DNA from: Methylocella tundrae
GTDB lineage: Bacteria > Pseudomonadota > Alphaproteobacteria > Rhizobiales > Beijerinckiaceae
Reading direction: 5' to 3'
Assembly (NCBI RefSeq): GCF_038024855.1
Contig: NZ_CP139089.1
Location: 2,142,501 to 2,206,500 of the forward strand
DNA length: 64,000 nucleotides
Shown here one piece after another: positions 26,100 to 35,269 of this stretch; the first letter of the stretch is position 1; each line of letters begins with the position of its first letter. The notes below the pieces were generated by a model that saw only the letters and a list, made by a program, of their open reading frames with translations, searched no databases and was not told the DNA's origin. The position numbers and the translations under genes are program-made.

Positions 26100-27695
26100 C
26101 TAGCCCGCGCCCTCCGGCGGAGTGAATTCCTTTTCCCATGCTTTTCTTTGCAGGTCGCTCGTCCGCTCAGGCGCCAGAACCACAGCCCGGCAATCGCCAC
26201 TCGATCTTTGCGCTGACGCATAGATGAGCCTCGTCATCCGTGCAGATTTCGCTTGGCCAGATCCTTGTCTCGCACGCGCCCCATTCGCAGCCGTCAAACC
26301 GATGATCACCCCGAAAATCGCGCCGACATTGGGTCCGAAGTCGACCCCCCCTGTCGTCGCCCAGGGCAGGAAGAGGGATAGGAGGGTTAATTTCAAGCCG
26401 GTGATAATTGAACTTGTCGCCGCGTCACGCGCCTTGGTCATGAAGATCTGAATCATGAAAAGCCCGAACAGGATCGCGCCGACGACGCCTGTGCTGCTGA
26501 GCAAACCGATATAGGTGCTGGAGGTCCGGGTTCCTCCGACGCCTACGCCAAGGCCCCACGATGAGATAAAGGCTGCGAACGATGTGCTATTCCAAAAGCT
26601 TCGGCCATAAAACGACTCGCTCGCATTCTTCTTGAATATGATCGCATCGAGCATTTCATACGCGCGATCATATACTCCATCTCCAAACGCGAGCACTGTG
26701 GCGCCAATGATAATCAAAATTGCCAGGGCAAAAAGTTCGCCGCCAAACGCCGCGCTCTGAGTTCTGTTGGGAGTTGGCCTCAATCCACGAATTGCCAGAT
26801 CAATCATATAACACGCAGCAAGAGACGCTAGCCATAAATAGGCGGTGGATGAGGTCGAGAGCAGAGCCATGATAATGAGTGCCGAGGTCACGACGACTGT
26901 CGCGAGGCGAACGGATGAGCGCGTCACCGCCGGGCGCAAAAAGAGCAGCATGGCGGCCATATATACGCAAATCCAGCCATATGCCGAGGCCTCGGGCGTC
27001 AATCCGATCACTCTTCTCGTTCCACCGAATTCGATGGCAGACTCGAGCGCTGGGAAGGAGGTGTTGCGAAACGGAGCAAGAGCTCCCGAGTCTGCAAAAA
27101 TCATGTCGGCGATCCCAGACACGACCACAACGATCCCGCCAAAAAGAAGCGACGCGACAAAGTTATTGATAAAATTCGGGCGCATTGCTAGCAGCGCGAA
27201 GGTCAGCGCGGTCAAGATAGATACCGCGAGATAAACACATTGTGAGAGGTTCGTCCCCGTCGGCGACAGTAAGGCGGTTTGAAAGTCCCCTTCAAGGCGT
27301 ACCGGAACGATTGTTATTGTGCTGGCAAATAGATTTGGCGAGATGATTGACACCAAGATACTGACAACAAGGAAGAAGAATAAAAGTCCGAGCCTGTTCA
27401 TGTCATCGATAAGCCGGATCGCATGTCTGACTGCGCCGGGTCTCTGGATGGTCTTTGCAAATAGGCCAAGGGCGGCAAGAGTCTGGGCTTGAACGTTGAA
27501 GCCGCCGAAGTGATCTGGCGGCAGCAAGGACAATGATGTGAACGCACTCAATGCGAAAAAGAGATAAAACAGGAGTCGGCCCCTGGAGATGAAGCCAATC
27601 AGCAGAATGATGAGCATGACTATGCTAGGATAGCCCATGGCCTCGGTCTCGCTGGAGCGAAAGGGGCGTTTCGCTTTTCCATGGTCTAAGCTCAT
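26100..27695 (-). CDS. O-antigen polymerase/ligase-like membrane protein (Wzy-type)
   Basis: A 531-residue protein with about eleven or twelve hydrophobic segments and a large periplasmic-type loop (about residues 360-400, with GRSFWNSTSFAAF followed by WGLGVGVGG). The latter resembles the G-x-G-x-G region after the catalytic loop in Wzy/WaaL-type proteins. Such proteins polymerise or ligate lipid-linked repeat units at the periplasmic face. Sequence conservation in this class is poor, so the call rests on topology and context. The start is uncertain: ATG at 27695 or at 27638. The C-terminal 60 residues are polar and atypical. Confidence 0.65.
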   Translation of the reverse strand: MSLDHGKAKRPFRSSETEAMGYPSIVMLIILLIGFISRGRLLFYLFFALSAFTSLSLLPPDHFGGFNVQAQTLAALGLFAKTIQRPGAVRHAIRLIDDMNRLGLLFFFLVVSILVSIISPNLFASTITIVPVRLEGDFQTALLSPTGTNLSQCVYLAVSILTALTFALLAMRPNFINNFVASLLFGGIVVVVSGIADMIFADSGALAPFRNTSFPALESAIEFGGTRRVIGLTPEASAYGWICVYMAAMLLFLRPAVTRSSVRLATVVVTSALIIMALLSTSSTAYLWLASLAACYMIDLAIRGLRPTPNRTQSAAFGGELFALAILIIIGATVLAFGDGVYDRAYEMLDAIIFKKNASESFYGRSFWNSTSFAAFISSWGLGVGVGGTRTSSTYIGLLSSTGVVGAILFGLFMIQIFMTKARDAATSSIITGLKLTLLSLFLPWATTGGVDFGPNVGAIFGVIIGLTAANGARARQGSGQAKSARMTRLIYASAQRSSGDCRAVVLAPERTSDLQRKAWEKEFTPPEGAG

Positions 27696-28021
27696 CCGCG
27701 ACGAGCCGAGTTTGACCGCACGCTGACCTTAAGGCGGCCATGCGAAGACGCCAGCCTGCCAGCCTCGGCACATGACGTGCGAAGGCCGCAATCAACGTTA
27801 TCGCGCCAGGATGCGAGGGGATTTCGCCCGCTCCAACCGATGAGTGAGGATCAACAATACCCGCGGCTTTTGTCTGGTCGGTCGCATTCATCTTATATAT
27901 CGGGAAGGCATTTGCCATGGCCTGCGGCCGAATTGCGCCTGTCTGATCCAACAACGAGGCGATCTCACCCCAGGATCTACCGACGTTCGTCAAAGCCGCC
28001 ACCCTTCTGTTCGATTTGGAT
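27696..28021. other. Gap without a recognised gene
   Basis: About 325 bp between the polymerase-like gene and the end of a GT2 gene. No gene, terminator or promoter could be supported. Confidence 0.35.
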
Positions 28022-28927
28022 TCAGCTGAGATAGAGAACGCGACGCGGATCGAGGCGCCCCCGCATGAGGTCGATCAGGGCAAGCACATTACCGCGCACT
28101 CGCCCGCGCCGGTCGATCCAAGGTTCCGGCCGAAGGACCTTGCCGAAATTCGCGGCGAGATTCATTCCCATCTGGCGCAAGGCAAGATCAAGCCTGAATG
28201 TCCCCTTGCGCCAAAGGTAAATTGGATTCGCGATCTGAGAATATCCGAGCCGCAGCCCCGTCGAGCGACCGCCTTTATGGCCAAGATGAACGCCGATCAT
28301 ATGTTCATTCTTGATGATGCGGCCACGGCACGCCAGCCGCCGGCAGAAATCAACGTCTTCTAGCCAACCATACAGCGGCAAATTCTCATCAAACCGCAAG
28401 TTTAGGGCGTGGACCGCCGCAAGCCGCACGGCCATATTGCAACCGTAAGCGTTGTACTGCTCCACGGATCCCGCGCCGGAGCGTAGACTCTCGTGGGACG
28501 CGAGCGCGGCGTGCGCCGCGGCGACGTCAAGGCCTGGTCCCTTAATGCCATCAGCTATCACCCGCCCGCTCGCCGCAACCGTGGTCGGCTGTCTCAGGAA
28601 GCAACGCTCAACCTCCGCGAGGAAGTCGCGAGAAGCGAAAAAGTCATCGTCAAAGAAGACCAGAACATCAAACCCTTTCGATACGTCGATAATCGCATTT
28701 CGCTGGGCGCACGATCCGCGCAGCCCGCGCACGCGTTGAATCGGATAAGGCAGCGTGGCCGCCTGCGTCATATCGAAATCCTGATCGGAGGCAGGACAAA
28801 CGAACACCTTGTCGGGCTGGCGCGCCTGACGAGCGAGCCCGCGCAGCATATCATTCAAAATGGCGGTGCGCCCCGCCGTCGCAATTCCCACCGCAAGCCT
28901 CAAAGAACACGTCATAAAGATGTCCAT
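28022..28927 (-). CDS. GT2-type glycosyltransferase
   Basis: A GT-A fold protein of about 301 residues. It opens with SLRLAVGIATAGRTAILNDM and has FVCPAS. The metal-binding DDD lies in VLVFFDDDFFASRDFL (near 93-95 from this start), and the acceptor-side motif is GWLEDVDFCRRLACRG, corresponding to the ED base motif of GT2 enzymes. It should extend the lipid-linked oligosaccharide. Starts at 28927 (ATG) or 28915 (ATG) are possible; an in-frame TTG lies at 28936. Linkage and sugar are unknown. Confidence 0.82.
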   Translation of the reverse strand: MDIFMTCSLRLAVGIATAGRTAILNDMLRGLARQARQPDKVFVCPASDQDFDMTQAATLPYPIQRVRGLRGSCAQRNAIIDVSKGFDVLVFFDDDFFASRDFLAEVERCFLRQPTTVAASGRVIADGIKGPGLDVAAAHAALASHESLRSGAGSVEQYNAYGCNMAVRLAAVHALNLRFDENLPLYGWLEDVDFCRRLACRGRIIKNEHMIGVHLGHKGGRSTGLRLGYSQIANPIYLWRKGTFRLDLALRQMGMNLAANFGKVLRPEPWIDRRGRVRGNVLALIDLMRGRLDPRRVLYLS

Positions 28928-29817
28928 GCCGAACAACGAACTACAATTTGTTTACGCAAGAATAGCAGTGCCTGAGCGCGCCCGGCGCCACGATAATGCG
29001 TTTTCCTCCGGCATGGCCTCCCATGTCCGGCGCTTGCATATTCCGGAGACCGTCTTGGCGCGATGAGGAGACCAGCAAGACAATGCGAGCCGCACTATGA
29101 GAACTCCATGACCGGTCACCTTCCCGTCTGTTCTGTTGCTTCGCGCCTTCAGCCCATTGAGGACCGGCGGCTTGGCCGCGGCGCAGGCCCAGCATGCGGC
29201 TCGATTATCTCGCCATCCTGCGTGGACTCAGACAAGCGCCGGAAAGTACGGACACATCCTTCTTCGCGGGCAGCCGCGCCGTCTGCGCAGCTTTGGCATA
29301 GAGATTCCCGCTGAACGCTTCAAGTCGACAACACCAACAGATGGCCTGCCTGGATGAGCCGCATTAGCTGCTTAGACTCCAGAGTCATGTTTACACTCGC
29401 GCCGGCGGTAATCCGCGCCTTGAGGGACTACCGCCAGCTCGCCGCAGAGACGCCAAAGGCGCGCCATCAGCTCACGATTGCATGGAAAGGGCAGCTATAT
29501 GTCCTCACCTGACCTCATCGAACTCGAGAATGGCGCAGCATGCGTGTTTTCCGCCACTTGCATCCCCCGACGCGTTTCGCGACATTCGGATCGTTCGATT
29601 GGACTTCTTGATCGGTTTAGATCTTGATCCTTATCACCGTGGAGTCGCGCATAATGCTTTTACGATGTCTGCCGCTCCTGATGATCTTGCCAGAGCGAAC
29701 GCACGCTCGTGCGTAACACCGCCGCCGATCATCGACATCGTTCGAAGGGCGTAGATCCATATATCATATTCGAGATATTGGTCGGATACCCAGGGACGGC
29801 GCACCGCGGGGCATGAG
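28928..29817. other. Gap of about 890 bp without a recognised gene
   Basis: It lies between divergently transcribed glycosyltransferase genes, so both promoters should be here. Only short, unconvincing frames were found and none resembles a known protein. Confidence 0.4.
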
Positions 29818-30948
29818 GTGACGCAGACATCCGAGATCGTCTACATCAACGGTCGATTCCTGACCCAGCGTATGTCCGGAGTGCAGAGATTCGCGCGCGA
29901 ACTGGTGATGGCTCTCGACGCCGAATTGAGCAAAACGCACGCCGGTCGTCAGTGGGTGCTCCTGGCTCCGAAGATGGCCGCGGATGATTTACCGCTGCAC
30001 ACAATCGAGCTTCGCCGGGTTGGGGCGGGAGATGGTCATCTCTGGGATCAGCTTGTTTTCCCAGTGTTCGCTCGTTCAGGACTCGCGGTCAGTTTGGCGA
30101 ATAATGGCGCTGTGCTTCATAGGAGATCGCTCACCATTCTTCATGACGCAATGGTGTTCCGGACGCCAAATAACTTTTCCCCGGCCTATCGTCTATTCCA
30201 CCGGGCGCTCGACCGTATGCTCGCCAAGCGCTCACAGATTGGGACGGTCTCGGAATTTTCGCGGCGTGAACTCGCCGAAGTGCTTGGCCTCGATCAAGGC
30301 CGCATTTTTCTCATCCCCAACGGATGCGAACACCTCGGCCGGGTCGAGGCCGATCCCAACGCCCTCCTCCGCCTCGGCGTCCAGCCCCGACAGTATTTTC
30401 TCTTTGTGGGATCGCCATCACCAAATAAAAATCTCACACGCGCTATTCAGGCCTTTGCATCACTTCCTGACGATCGTCGTCTGCTGGTGATAGTCGGAGC
30501 GTCAAAAGCAACTGTTTTTGCGGAAGGCCTGGGCGATATTCCCGCAAGGGTCATACTGGCCGGCTATCTTTCAGACGCGGAACTTTCAACGCTTTACCGT
30601 GAAGCCATCGCGCTTATCTTCCCCAGCATTTACGAAGGCTTTGGCATTCCGCCGCTCGAAGCGATGTTTCACGGATGCCCCGTTCTAGCCGCCGATATTC
30701 CGGCCGTTCGCGAGGTCTGCGGAGACTCGGCGATCTATTTCAATCCCCTCGACGTCGCGTCTATCGCCCAAGCCTTTTCCCGCGCCTCGGACAGCGCTCC
30801 CCCTCTCTCGTCGATAAAGCGAGACATAATGATGCGCTGCGCCCGCTATAGCTGGTCGGCTAGCGCCCGCACTCTCATCGCTGCGGTCGACGCCCTTGCG
30901 CACAGCGCGAAACGTTGGGAACAGGGCTCTTCATTCTCCGGCCTTTGA
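29818..30948 (+). CDS. GT4-type glycosyltransferase
   Basis: A 376-residue GT-B enzyme. It has the N-terminal INGRFLTQRMSGVQRFAREL (mannosyltransferase-like opening with the GVQR donor loop), the hinge YFLFVGSPSPNKNLTRAIQA, and the donor-site motif PSIYEGFGIPPLEAMFHGCP with both glutamates. It resembles mannosyl/rhamnosyl transferases of exopolysaccharide loci. The start is GTG at 29818. It is the only rightward gene in the left half of the locus and converges with the sugar-phosphate transferase gene 90 bp away. Donor sugar unknown. Confidence 0.88.
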   Translation: MTQTSEIVYINGRFLTQRMSGVQRFARELVMALDAELSKTHAGRQWVLLAPKMAADDLPLHTIELRRVGAGDGHLWDQLVFPVFARSGLAVSLANNGAVLHRRSLTILHDAMVFRTPNNFSPAYRLFHRALDRMLAKRSQIGTVSEFSRRELAEVLGLDQGRIFLIPNGCEHLGRVEADPNALLRLGVQPRQYFLFVGSPSPNKNLTRAIQAFASLPDDRRLLVIVGASKATVFAEGLGDIPARVILAGYLSDAELSTLYREAIALIFPSIYEGFGIPPLEAMFHGCPVLAADIPAVREVCGDSAIYFNPLDVASIAQAFSRASDSAPPLSSIKRDIMMRCARYSWSASARTLIAAVDALAHSAKRWEQGSSFSGL

Positions 30949-30951
30949 TAC

Positions 30952-30970
30952 TGGCGCTTCGAAAGCGCCA
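30952..30970. terminator. Possible bidirectional terminator hairpin
   Basis: TGGCGCTT and AAGCGCCA form a perfect 8-bp stem with a three-base loop, starting 3 bp after the glycosyltransferase stop codon and between converging genes. No T-run follows on either strand, so termination is only a possibility. Confidence 0.35.
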
Positions 30971-31038
30971 TAGCACAAGCGGATCAATTCGCTCGCCGCG
31001 CGGCGGCTGGCAGGCTGATCATAGATATGCAATTGATA

Positions 31039-31713
31039 TTAGTATGCGCCGCTCGAACCAAAAACAACGGGCAGGGTGCGTATCAGTATCTGTGCGTCCA
31101 ACGCAAGCGACCAATGCTTCGCATAACAAGCATCGCAAGCCACGCGTCTCCGATAGGTTGTGTTGCTTCTCCCGCTGATCTGCCAAAGCCCGGTGATTCC
31201 CGGGCGGCAAATCAGATAGGCTTGGCGCCGGACGCCATATTTCGTGAGCTCTTGTTCGACAATCGGCCGTGGTCCGATAATGCTCATCTCCCCCTTCAGG
31301 ACATTGATGAGTTGAGGCAATTCATCGACACTGGTCTTTCGCAGCACTTTTCCAAAGGCGGTGACCCGCGGGTCGTTACGCAGCTTCCGCGTCGACTCCC
31401 ATTCAGCGCGCGCCTCGGGATGCGTTTCCAGATAGTCACGAAGCACGCGATCTCCGTCACGTACCATCGTCTGAAATTTGAGACAATCGAATGATTCACC
31501 ATGAAGACCCAGTCGACGATGGCGGAAGAGAATCTTGTCGCGCGACACTGCCAGTATAGTGATTGCACACAGCAGCAATATCGGAGACAGCAGAATAAGT
31601 CCTATCGTCGCCAGGAAAATATCCAGGCCACGCTTCCCCGCTCCGCCGACCGGGCGCTGTTCGACGGTGAGGGAAAGTTCGATCAATCCGCGTGAACTCG
31701 TTCCGCTCGACAT
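31039..31713 (-). CDS. Initiating sugar-phosphate (polyprenyl-phosphate) transferase, ExoY/WbaP type
   Basis: The 224-residue protein starts polysaccharide assembly by moving a sugar-1-phosphate to undecaprenyl phosphate at the inner membrane. It has one membrane helix (about 31-55), FDCLKFQTMVRDGD (75-88), the catalytic pair D130-E131 in TSVDELPQLINVLKGEMS, IGPRP (146-150) and RPGITGLWQISGR (170-182), all hallmarks of the family. Its short size fits the ExoY/PssA class without the large N-terminal domain. It is the last gene of the leftward operon rfbF-SDR-methyltransferase. Whether glucose, galactose or another sugar is transferred cannot be read. Confidence 0.93.
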   Translation of the reverse strand: MSSGTSSRGLIELSLTVEQRPVGGAGKRGLDIFLATIGLILLSPILLLCAITILAVSRDKILFRHRRLGLHGESFDCLKFQTMVRDGDRVLRDYLETHPEARAEWESTRKLRNDPRVTAFGKVLRKTSVDELPQLINVLKGEMSIIGPRPIVEQELTKYGVRRQAYLICRPGITGLWQISGRSNTTYRRRVACDACYAKHWSLALDAQILIRTLPVVFGSSGAY

Positions 31714-31782
31714 CGATTCACCAGCTCGTTCTTCCTACCGTCTGGAATATGCCCGTCGCAATGGACCGTTCGAGCCGACGGC

Positions 31783-33030
31783 TTACACGATTCGCGGTGT
31801 GGGGATTGGGATAATGAATTTGCCCCCGAGCGAGCGATAAGCCTTCTGTTGAGAGAGGATCTCGTCGGCAAAGTTCCAGGCGAGCAACAACACGTAGTCG
31901 GGGCGAAGTTCCGTAAGGGCTTCCACCGGCTTGATCGGCAGCCATTGCCCCGGCATATATTTTCCATGTTTATGGATGTTTCGGTCTACCACGAAGTCGA
32001 CGAGATTTCGTCCGATGCCGACGGTATTTATCAGGGTCGCGCCCTTGGCCGCGGCGCCATACGCAGCGATCGTGGCGCCCTTCGACTTTACATCATTCAG
32101 AAGCGCCAGAAGATCGCGTTTCAACACGTCGACCTTGTTCGAAAATCCGCGAAAATAGTCGACTGAATCGACGCCGCGGTTTTTTTCGTACGTCAGTTGC
32201 CCGCGCACCGATTGCCCTACACGCTCCTCCTTTTCCACGTAAAGGCGCAATGAGCCGCCATGAATTGCAAGCTGCTTTACTTCGTTAAGATAAAGCCCGT
32301 GGCGGCGGAACAGCCGGTCCAGCGCCGTGACGGAGAAGTAACACAGATGCTCATGGTAGATAGTGTCGAACTCACAATGCTCGGTCAGCGACCAGACATA
32401 AGGCACTTCGATAACGGCGACGCCATCTTCCTTGAGCAGCCGAGCCATCGCCGCGACGAAGCCATTGGTGTCGGCGACATGGGCAAGCACGTTATTGGCG
32501 TGGATCACATCCGCTTGCACGCCCTCTTGCCGCAGAGCGTCCGCCAGATCCCGGGTGAAGAATGCGCAACGCGTAGGCACGCCGATCTTCTCCGCGGCGG
32601 CGGCCGGGCCGTCAGCGGGATCGATTCCAAGGACCGGAATGCCCGCCTCGACATAGTTCCTCAACAAATAGCCATCATTGCTCGCCAATTCGAGAACGAA
32701 GTTGTCCGGTCCGAGGGAACGGCTTTGGATCAGATCGGCGGCGTTCTGGCGAGAATGCTCCAGCAGCGCCGGCGAGAATGAAGAATAGTAAGGATAGGAA
32801 TCGGCGAAAAGAATTGCGGGGTCGACGGTTTCGGTAATTTGCACGAGGCTGCAATCCTCGCAAAATGCCACGGACAGCGGGAAATAAAGCTCGGGCCGAT
32901 CTTGATCCGCCTTCGTAAGGAGACGATCCGCGAGCGGCGTTTCGCCGAGGTCGAGAAATGTCTCAAGTTTATTTCCGCCGCAAGATCGGCAGGCATGCTC
33001 GGTCAGCGAGCGCTGGCTCACGTCGGTCAT
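31783..33030 (-). CDS. NDP-sugar C-methyltransferase-like protein (copy 2)
   Basis: A 415-residue protein with an N-terminal zinc site (C14, C17, C57, C60), SAM motif [15 protein letters not shown], a YEHLCYF-like [15 protein letters not shown] segment, and the C-terminal [15 protein letters not shown] domain. This is the full signature of TylC3/NovU-type C-methyltransferases that methylate C-3 or C-5 of keto-deoxy-sugar nucleotides. GGAG precedes the ATG. It sits 23 bp after the SDR gene in the rfbF operon, so its substrate is probably the CDP-sugar made there. Confidence 0.88.
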   Translation of the reverse strand: MTDVSQRSLTEHACRSCGGNKLETFLDLGETPLADRLLTKADQDRPELYFPLSVAFCEDCSLVQITETVDPAILFADSYPYYSSFSPALLEHSRQNAADLIQSRSLGPDNFVLELASNDGYLLRNYVEAGIPVLGIDPADGPAAAAEKIGVPTRCAFFTRDLADALRQEGVQADVIHANNVLAHVADTNGFVAAMARLLKEDGVAVIEVPYVWSLTEHCEFDTIYHEHLCYFSVTALDRLFRRHGLYLNEVKQLAIHGGSLRLYVEKEERVGQSVRGQLTYEKNRGVDSVDYFRGFSNKVDVLKRDLLALLNDVKSKGATIAAYGAAAKGATLINTVGIGRNLVDFVVDRNIHKHGKYMPGQWLPIKPVEALTELRPDYVLLLAWNFADEILSQQKAYRSLGGKFIIPIPTPRIV

Positions 33031-33053
33031 TACCGCTCCATTTCGGTATGAGT

Positions 33054-34100
33054 TCAGGCAATCGCGCGCGACATAGCGGGCAAGCGGCGGAGATCTTCGC
33101 CCAGTTCGCCGACGCGGATCAGTTTTTTGACATGTGCGATTCGTTTAAAGCGCTCTCCTTCGAAATCATCCAGGCTGAGGCCCGACGAGCAATAGGCGTC
33201 GTAGAGCTGTTCGACGCCGCGCCGCGCCGTCCATTGCGGTTTGAACGAATGCAAATGCCTGGCAATGTGGTTGCAATCGACGCGATAGCACCGCGTGTCC
33301 GGCCCCGCGCCCGGCGCAAATTCAACCTGGCAATTGGGAACCACCGAGCTCACTATATCCGCTATTTCGACCATCTGGTAGTTTTCGGTTGTCGAGCCGA
33401 CATTGAACGCCTTGTTGTGGATCAGCGAACGGTCAGCCTCGAGCGCGGCAGTGTAGGCCGCCGCGATATCCTCAACATGAACTATCGGACGCCACGGCGT
33501 GCCGTCGCTCTTCAGATAAACTTGGCCGGTGGTGAAAGCCCACGCCGTCAGGTTGTTAAGGACAAGATCGAAGCGCAGGCGCGGCGACAGGCCGTAAGCG
33601 GTCGACGCCCGCAAGAAGGTCGGGCTGAACGCCTCGTCGGCCATGAGGGAGACGGCGCGCTCGACGTTTACCTTTGACGCGCCATAGGGCGTCACCGGAT
33701 TGAACGGCGCGCTTTCGTCCAAAAACTCGGAGCCGGAAGCCCCATATGTGCTGCAAGACGAAGCGTAGAGAAAACGCGGCACGCCAGCCTGCTTGGCGAG
33801 CGCGGCCAGATCGACGGACGCCTTGAAATTGATCTCATTGGTCAGTTCGGGACGGTAGTCGCCGAGGGGATCGTTGGAAAGACCGGCGAGATGAATGATC
33901 GCGTCAAAACCGATCATATCGTCTTTACCGACGTCGCGAATATCCTTCTCGATCGTGGGGATTTCCGCGAGATCGCCGGCGAAGGTGCAGGCGCGATAGA
34001 TATCGCTGTCTAGCCCGGTCACGTCGTGACCCCGCTCGAGCAGGTATGGAGTCAACACGGCTCCGATGTAGCCTCGATGGCCAGAGAGCAGGACCTTCAT
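33054..34100 (-). CDS. NAD-dependent epimerase/dehydratase (extended SDR)
   Basis: A 348-residue extended short-chain dehydrogenase. The NAD loop GHRGYIG lies at residues 7-13, HLAGLSNDP and SSCSTYG follow, and the catalytic Y-x3-K is YGASK near 139-143. [13 protein letters not shown] and the C-terminal ALNVG-like [13 protein letters not shown] are also present. It should oxidise, dehydrate or epimerise a nucleotide sugar. Its start overlaps the rfbF stop by four bases (ATGA). Position between rfbF and a C-methyltransferase suggests it makes the keto sugar that is then methylated; dehydratase versus epimerase cannot be decided by eye. Confidence 0.85.
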   Translation of the reverse strand: MKVLLSGHRGYIGAVLTPYLLERGHDVTGLDSDIYRACTFAGDLAEIPTIEKDIRDVGKDDMIGFDAIIHLAGLSNDPLGDYRPELTNEINFKASVDLAALAKQAGVPRFLYASSCSTYGASGSEFLDESAPFNPVTPYGASKVNVERAVSLMADEAFSPTFLRASTAYGLSPRLRFDLVLNNLTAWAFTTGQVYLKSDGTPWRPIVHVEDIAAAYTAALEADRSLIHNKAFNVGSTTENYQMVEIADIVSSVVPNCQVEFAPGAGPDTRCYRVDCNHIARHLHSFKPQWTARRGVEQLYDAYCSSGLSLDDFEGERFKRIAHVKKLIRVGELGEDLRRLPAMSRAIA

Positions 34101-34873
34101 CGCTCACTCCACATTTTCCAGGGCGCCTGCCCGCTGTCCCAAATCTTTTGCAAAATGTGTTTTTCCCTCAGCGTGTCCATGCACTGCCAGAACGACTCGT
34201 GACGGAACGCCATCAGTTGTCCATCCGCCGCGAGCCGCTGGAGCGGCGCATGCTCGAACATGACATCGTCGCCATCAATGTAATCGTCGACGCCCGGTTC
34301 GAGAACGAAGAAGGCGCCGTTGATCCAACCCTCCGCCGTCTGTGGTTTTTCGGTGAATTCCACCACGCGGTCGCCATCGAACTCGATATGCCCGTAACGC
34401 GCGGGGGGCCGCACCGCGGTCATTGTCGCAAGCTTGCCGTGAGACTTATGGAAGGCGAGAAGCTTGTGGAGGTTGACGTCCGAAAGGCCGTCTCCCCAGG
34501 TGAGCATGAAAGGCCCGCCGCCCATCCAGGCAATCAGCCTCTTGATGCGGCCGCCGGTAAGCGTAGCCTGCCCCGTTTCCACGAGATCGACTGACCAGGG
34601 AGGCGCGGAGGTGTCATGCCGCTTTACGCCGCCCGTCTGAACATGCAGGGTCATGCTGCCGTTCAGCGAACAATAGTCTGCGAACCACCGCTTGATGTAC
34701 TCACCCTTGTAGCCAAGAGCGATGGCGAACTCGCGATGGCCATAGTGATAGTAGTGCATCATAATGTGCCACAAAATCGGCATCCCGCCGATTTCGACCA
34801 TGGGTTTCGGTCGAACATCCGTTTCTTCAGCTAATCGGGTTCCGGCCCCGCCCGCGAGAATTGCGACCTTCAC
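34097..34873 (-). CDS. rfbF: Glucose-1-phosphate cytidylyltransferase
   Basis: The 258-residue nucleotidyltransferase makes CDP-glucose from CTP and glucose 1-phosphate. It has the opening AILAGGAGTRLAEETDVRPK (4-23), the PMVEIGG continuation, and FMLTWGDGLSDVN with its metal-binding aspartate. GHIEFDGDRVVEFTEKP and NGAFFVLEPGV also match RfbF and its normal length (about 257). The start is GTG at 34873 with GAGAGGTG upstream. It heads the leftward operon rfbF-SDR-C-methyltransferase-sugar-phosphate transferase. No gene of the CDP-glucose 4,6-dehydratase (RfbG) name could be recognised separately. Confidence 0.92.
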   Translation of the reverse strand: MKVAILAGGAGTRLAEETDVRPKPMVEIGGMPILWHIMMHYYHYGHREFAIALGYKGEYIKRWFADYCSLNGSMTLHVQTGGVKRHDTSAPPWSVDLVETGQATLTGGRIKRLIAWMGGGPFMLTWGDGLSDVNLHKLLAFHKSHGKLATMTAVRPPARYGHIEFDGDRVVEFTEKPQTAEGWINGAFFVLEPGVDDYIDGDDVMFEHAPLQRLAADGQLMAFRHESFWQCMDTLREKHILQKIWDSGQAPWKMWSER

Positions 34874-35269
34874 GCGTTCACCTCTCGGTTGTCGCTCAAA
34901 GCGCGGGCAAAAAGCTTACCCGCCAATGCTACGTTCAAGATGTTTTGGCATGGCTTATGTCGTCGGATAACGCCGCTTTAATCAAGTGTCGGAATATGCT
35001 GAGTTCTGTAGGCCGGCGAGCCATCCGGAAGATACGTATTGATACAGACAATACTGGCGCTCCCGCTCCGATTAGTACTTACCGATATTATCCGTATTTT
35101 CCGGCAGACGGCAGAACGCGCCCCGCCTAAATAATTGGCTAGCGGTGAATACGAATTTTGTGTACAAATTGCATATTGCATAGCAGCAAAAATAATAATT
35201 ATTGAAAGTTATCAGTACTGATAACTTTCATGGCAAGTCTTCAGTTACAGATGGAGGGCGTCGATTAAG
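34874..35269. other. Divergent intergenic region
   Basis: About 395 bp between the rfbF operon and the hybrid sensory gene, which diverge, so both promoters should lie here. It is AT-rich towards the right, contains the tandem 7-mer ATTGCAT at about 35169-35182, and carries the 28-bp palindrome. No gene is seen. Confidence 0.5.
35203..35230. promoter_or_regulatory. Perfect 28-bp palindrome, candidate operator
   Basis: TGAAAGTTATCAGT is followed directly by its exact reverse complement, ACTGATAACTTTCA, with no spacer. The right arm ends 39 bp before the start codon of the hybrid kinase. A spacerless, AT-rich dyad without a following T-run is more like a binding site for a dimeric regulator than a terminator. 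The LuxR-type output domain of the gene next to it is an obvious but untested candidate binder. Confidence 0.6.
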
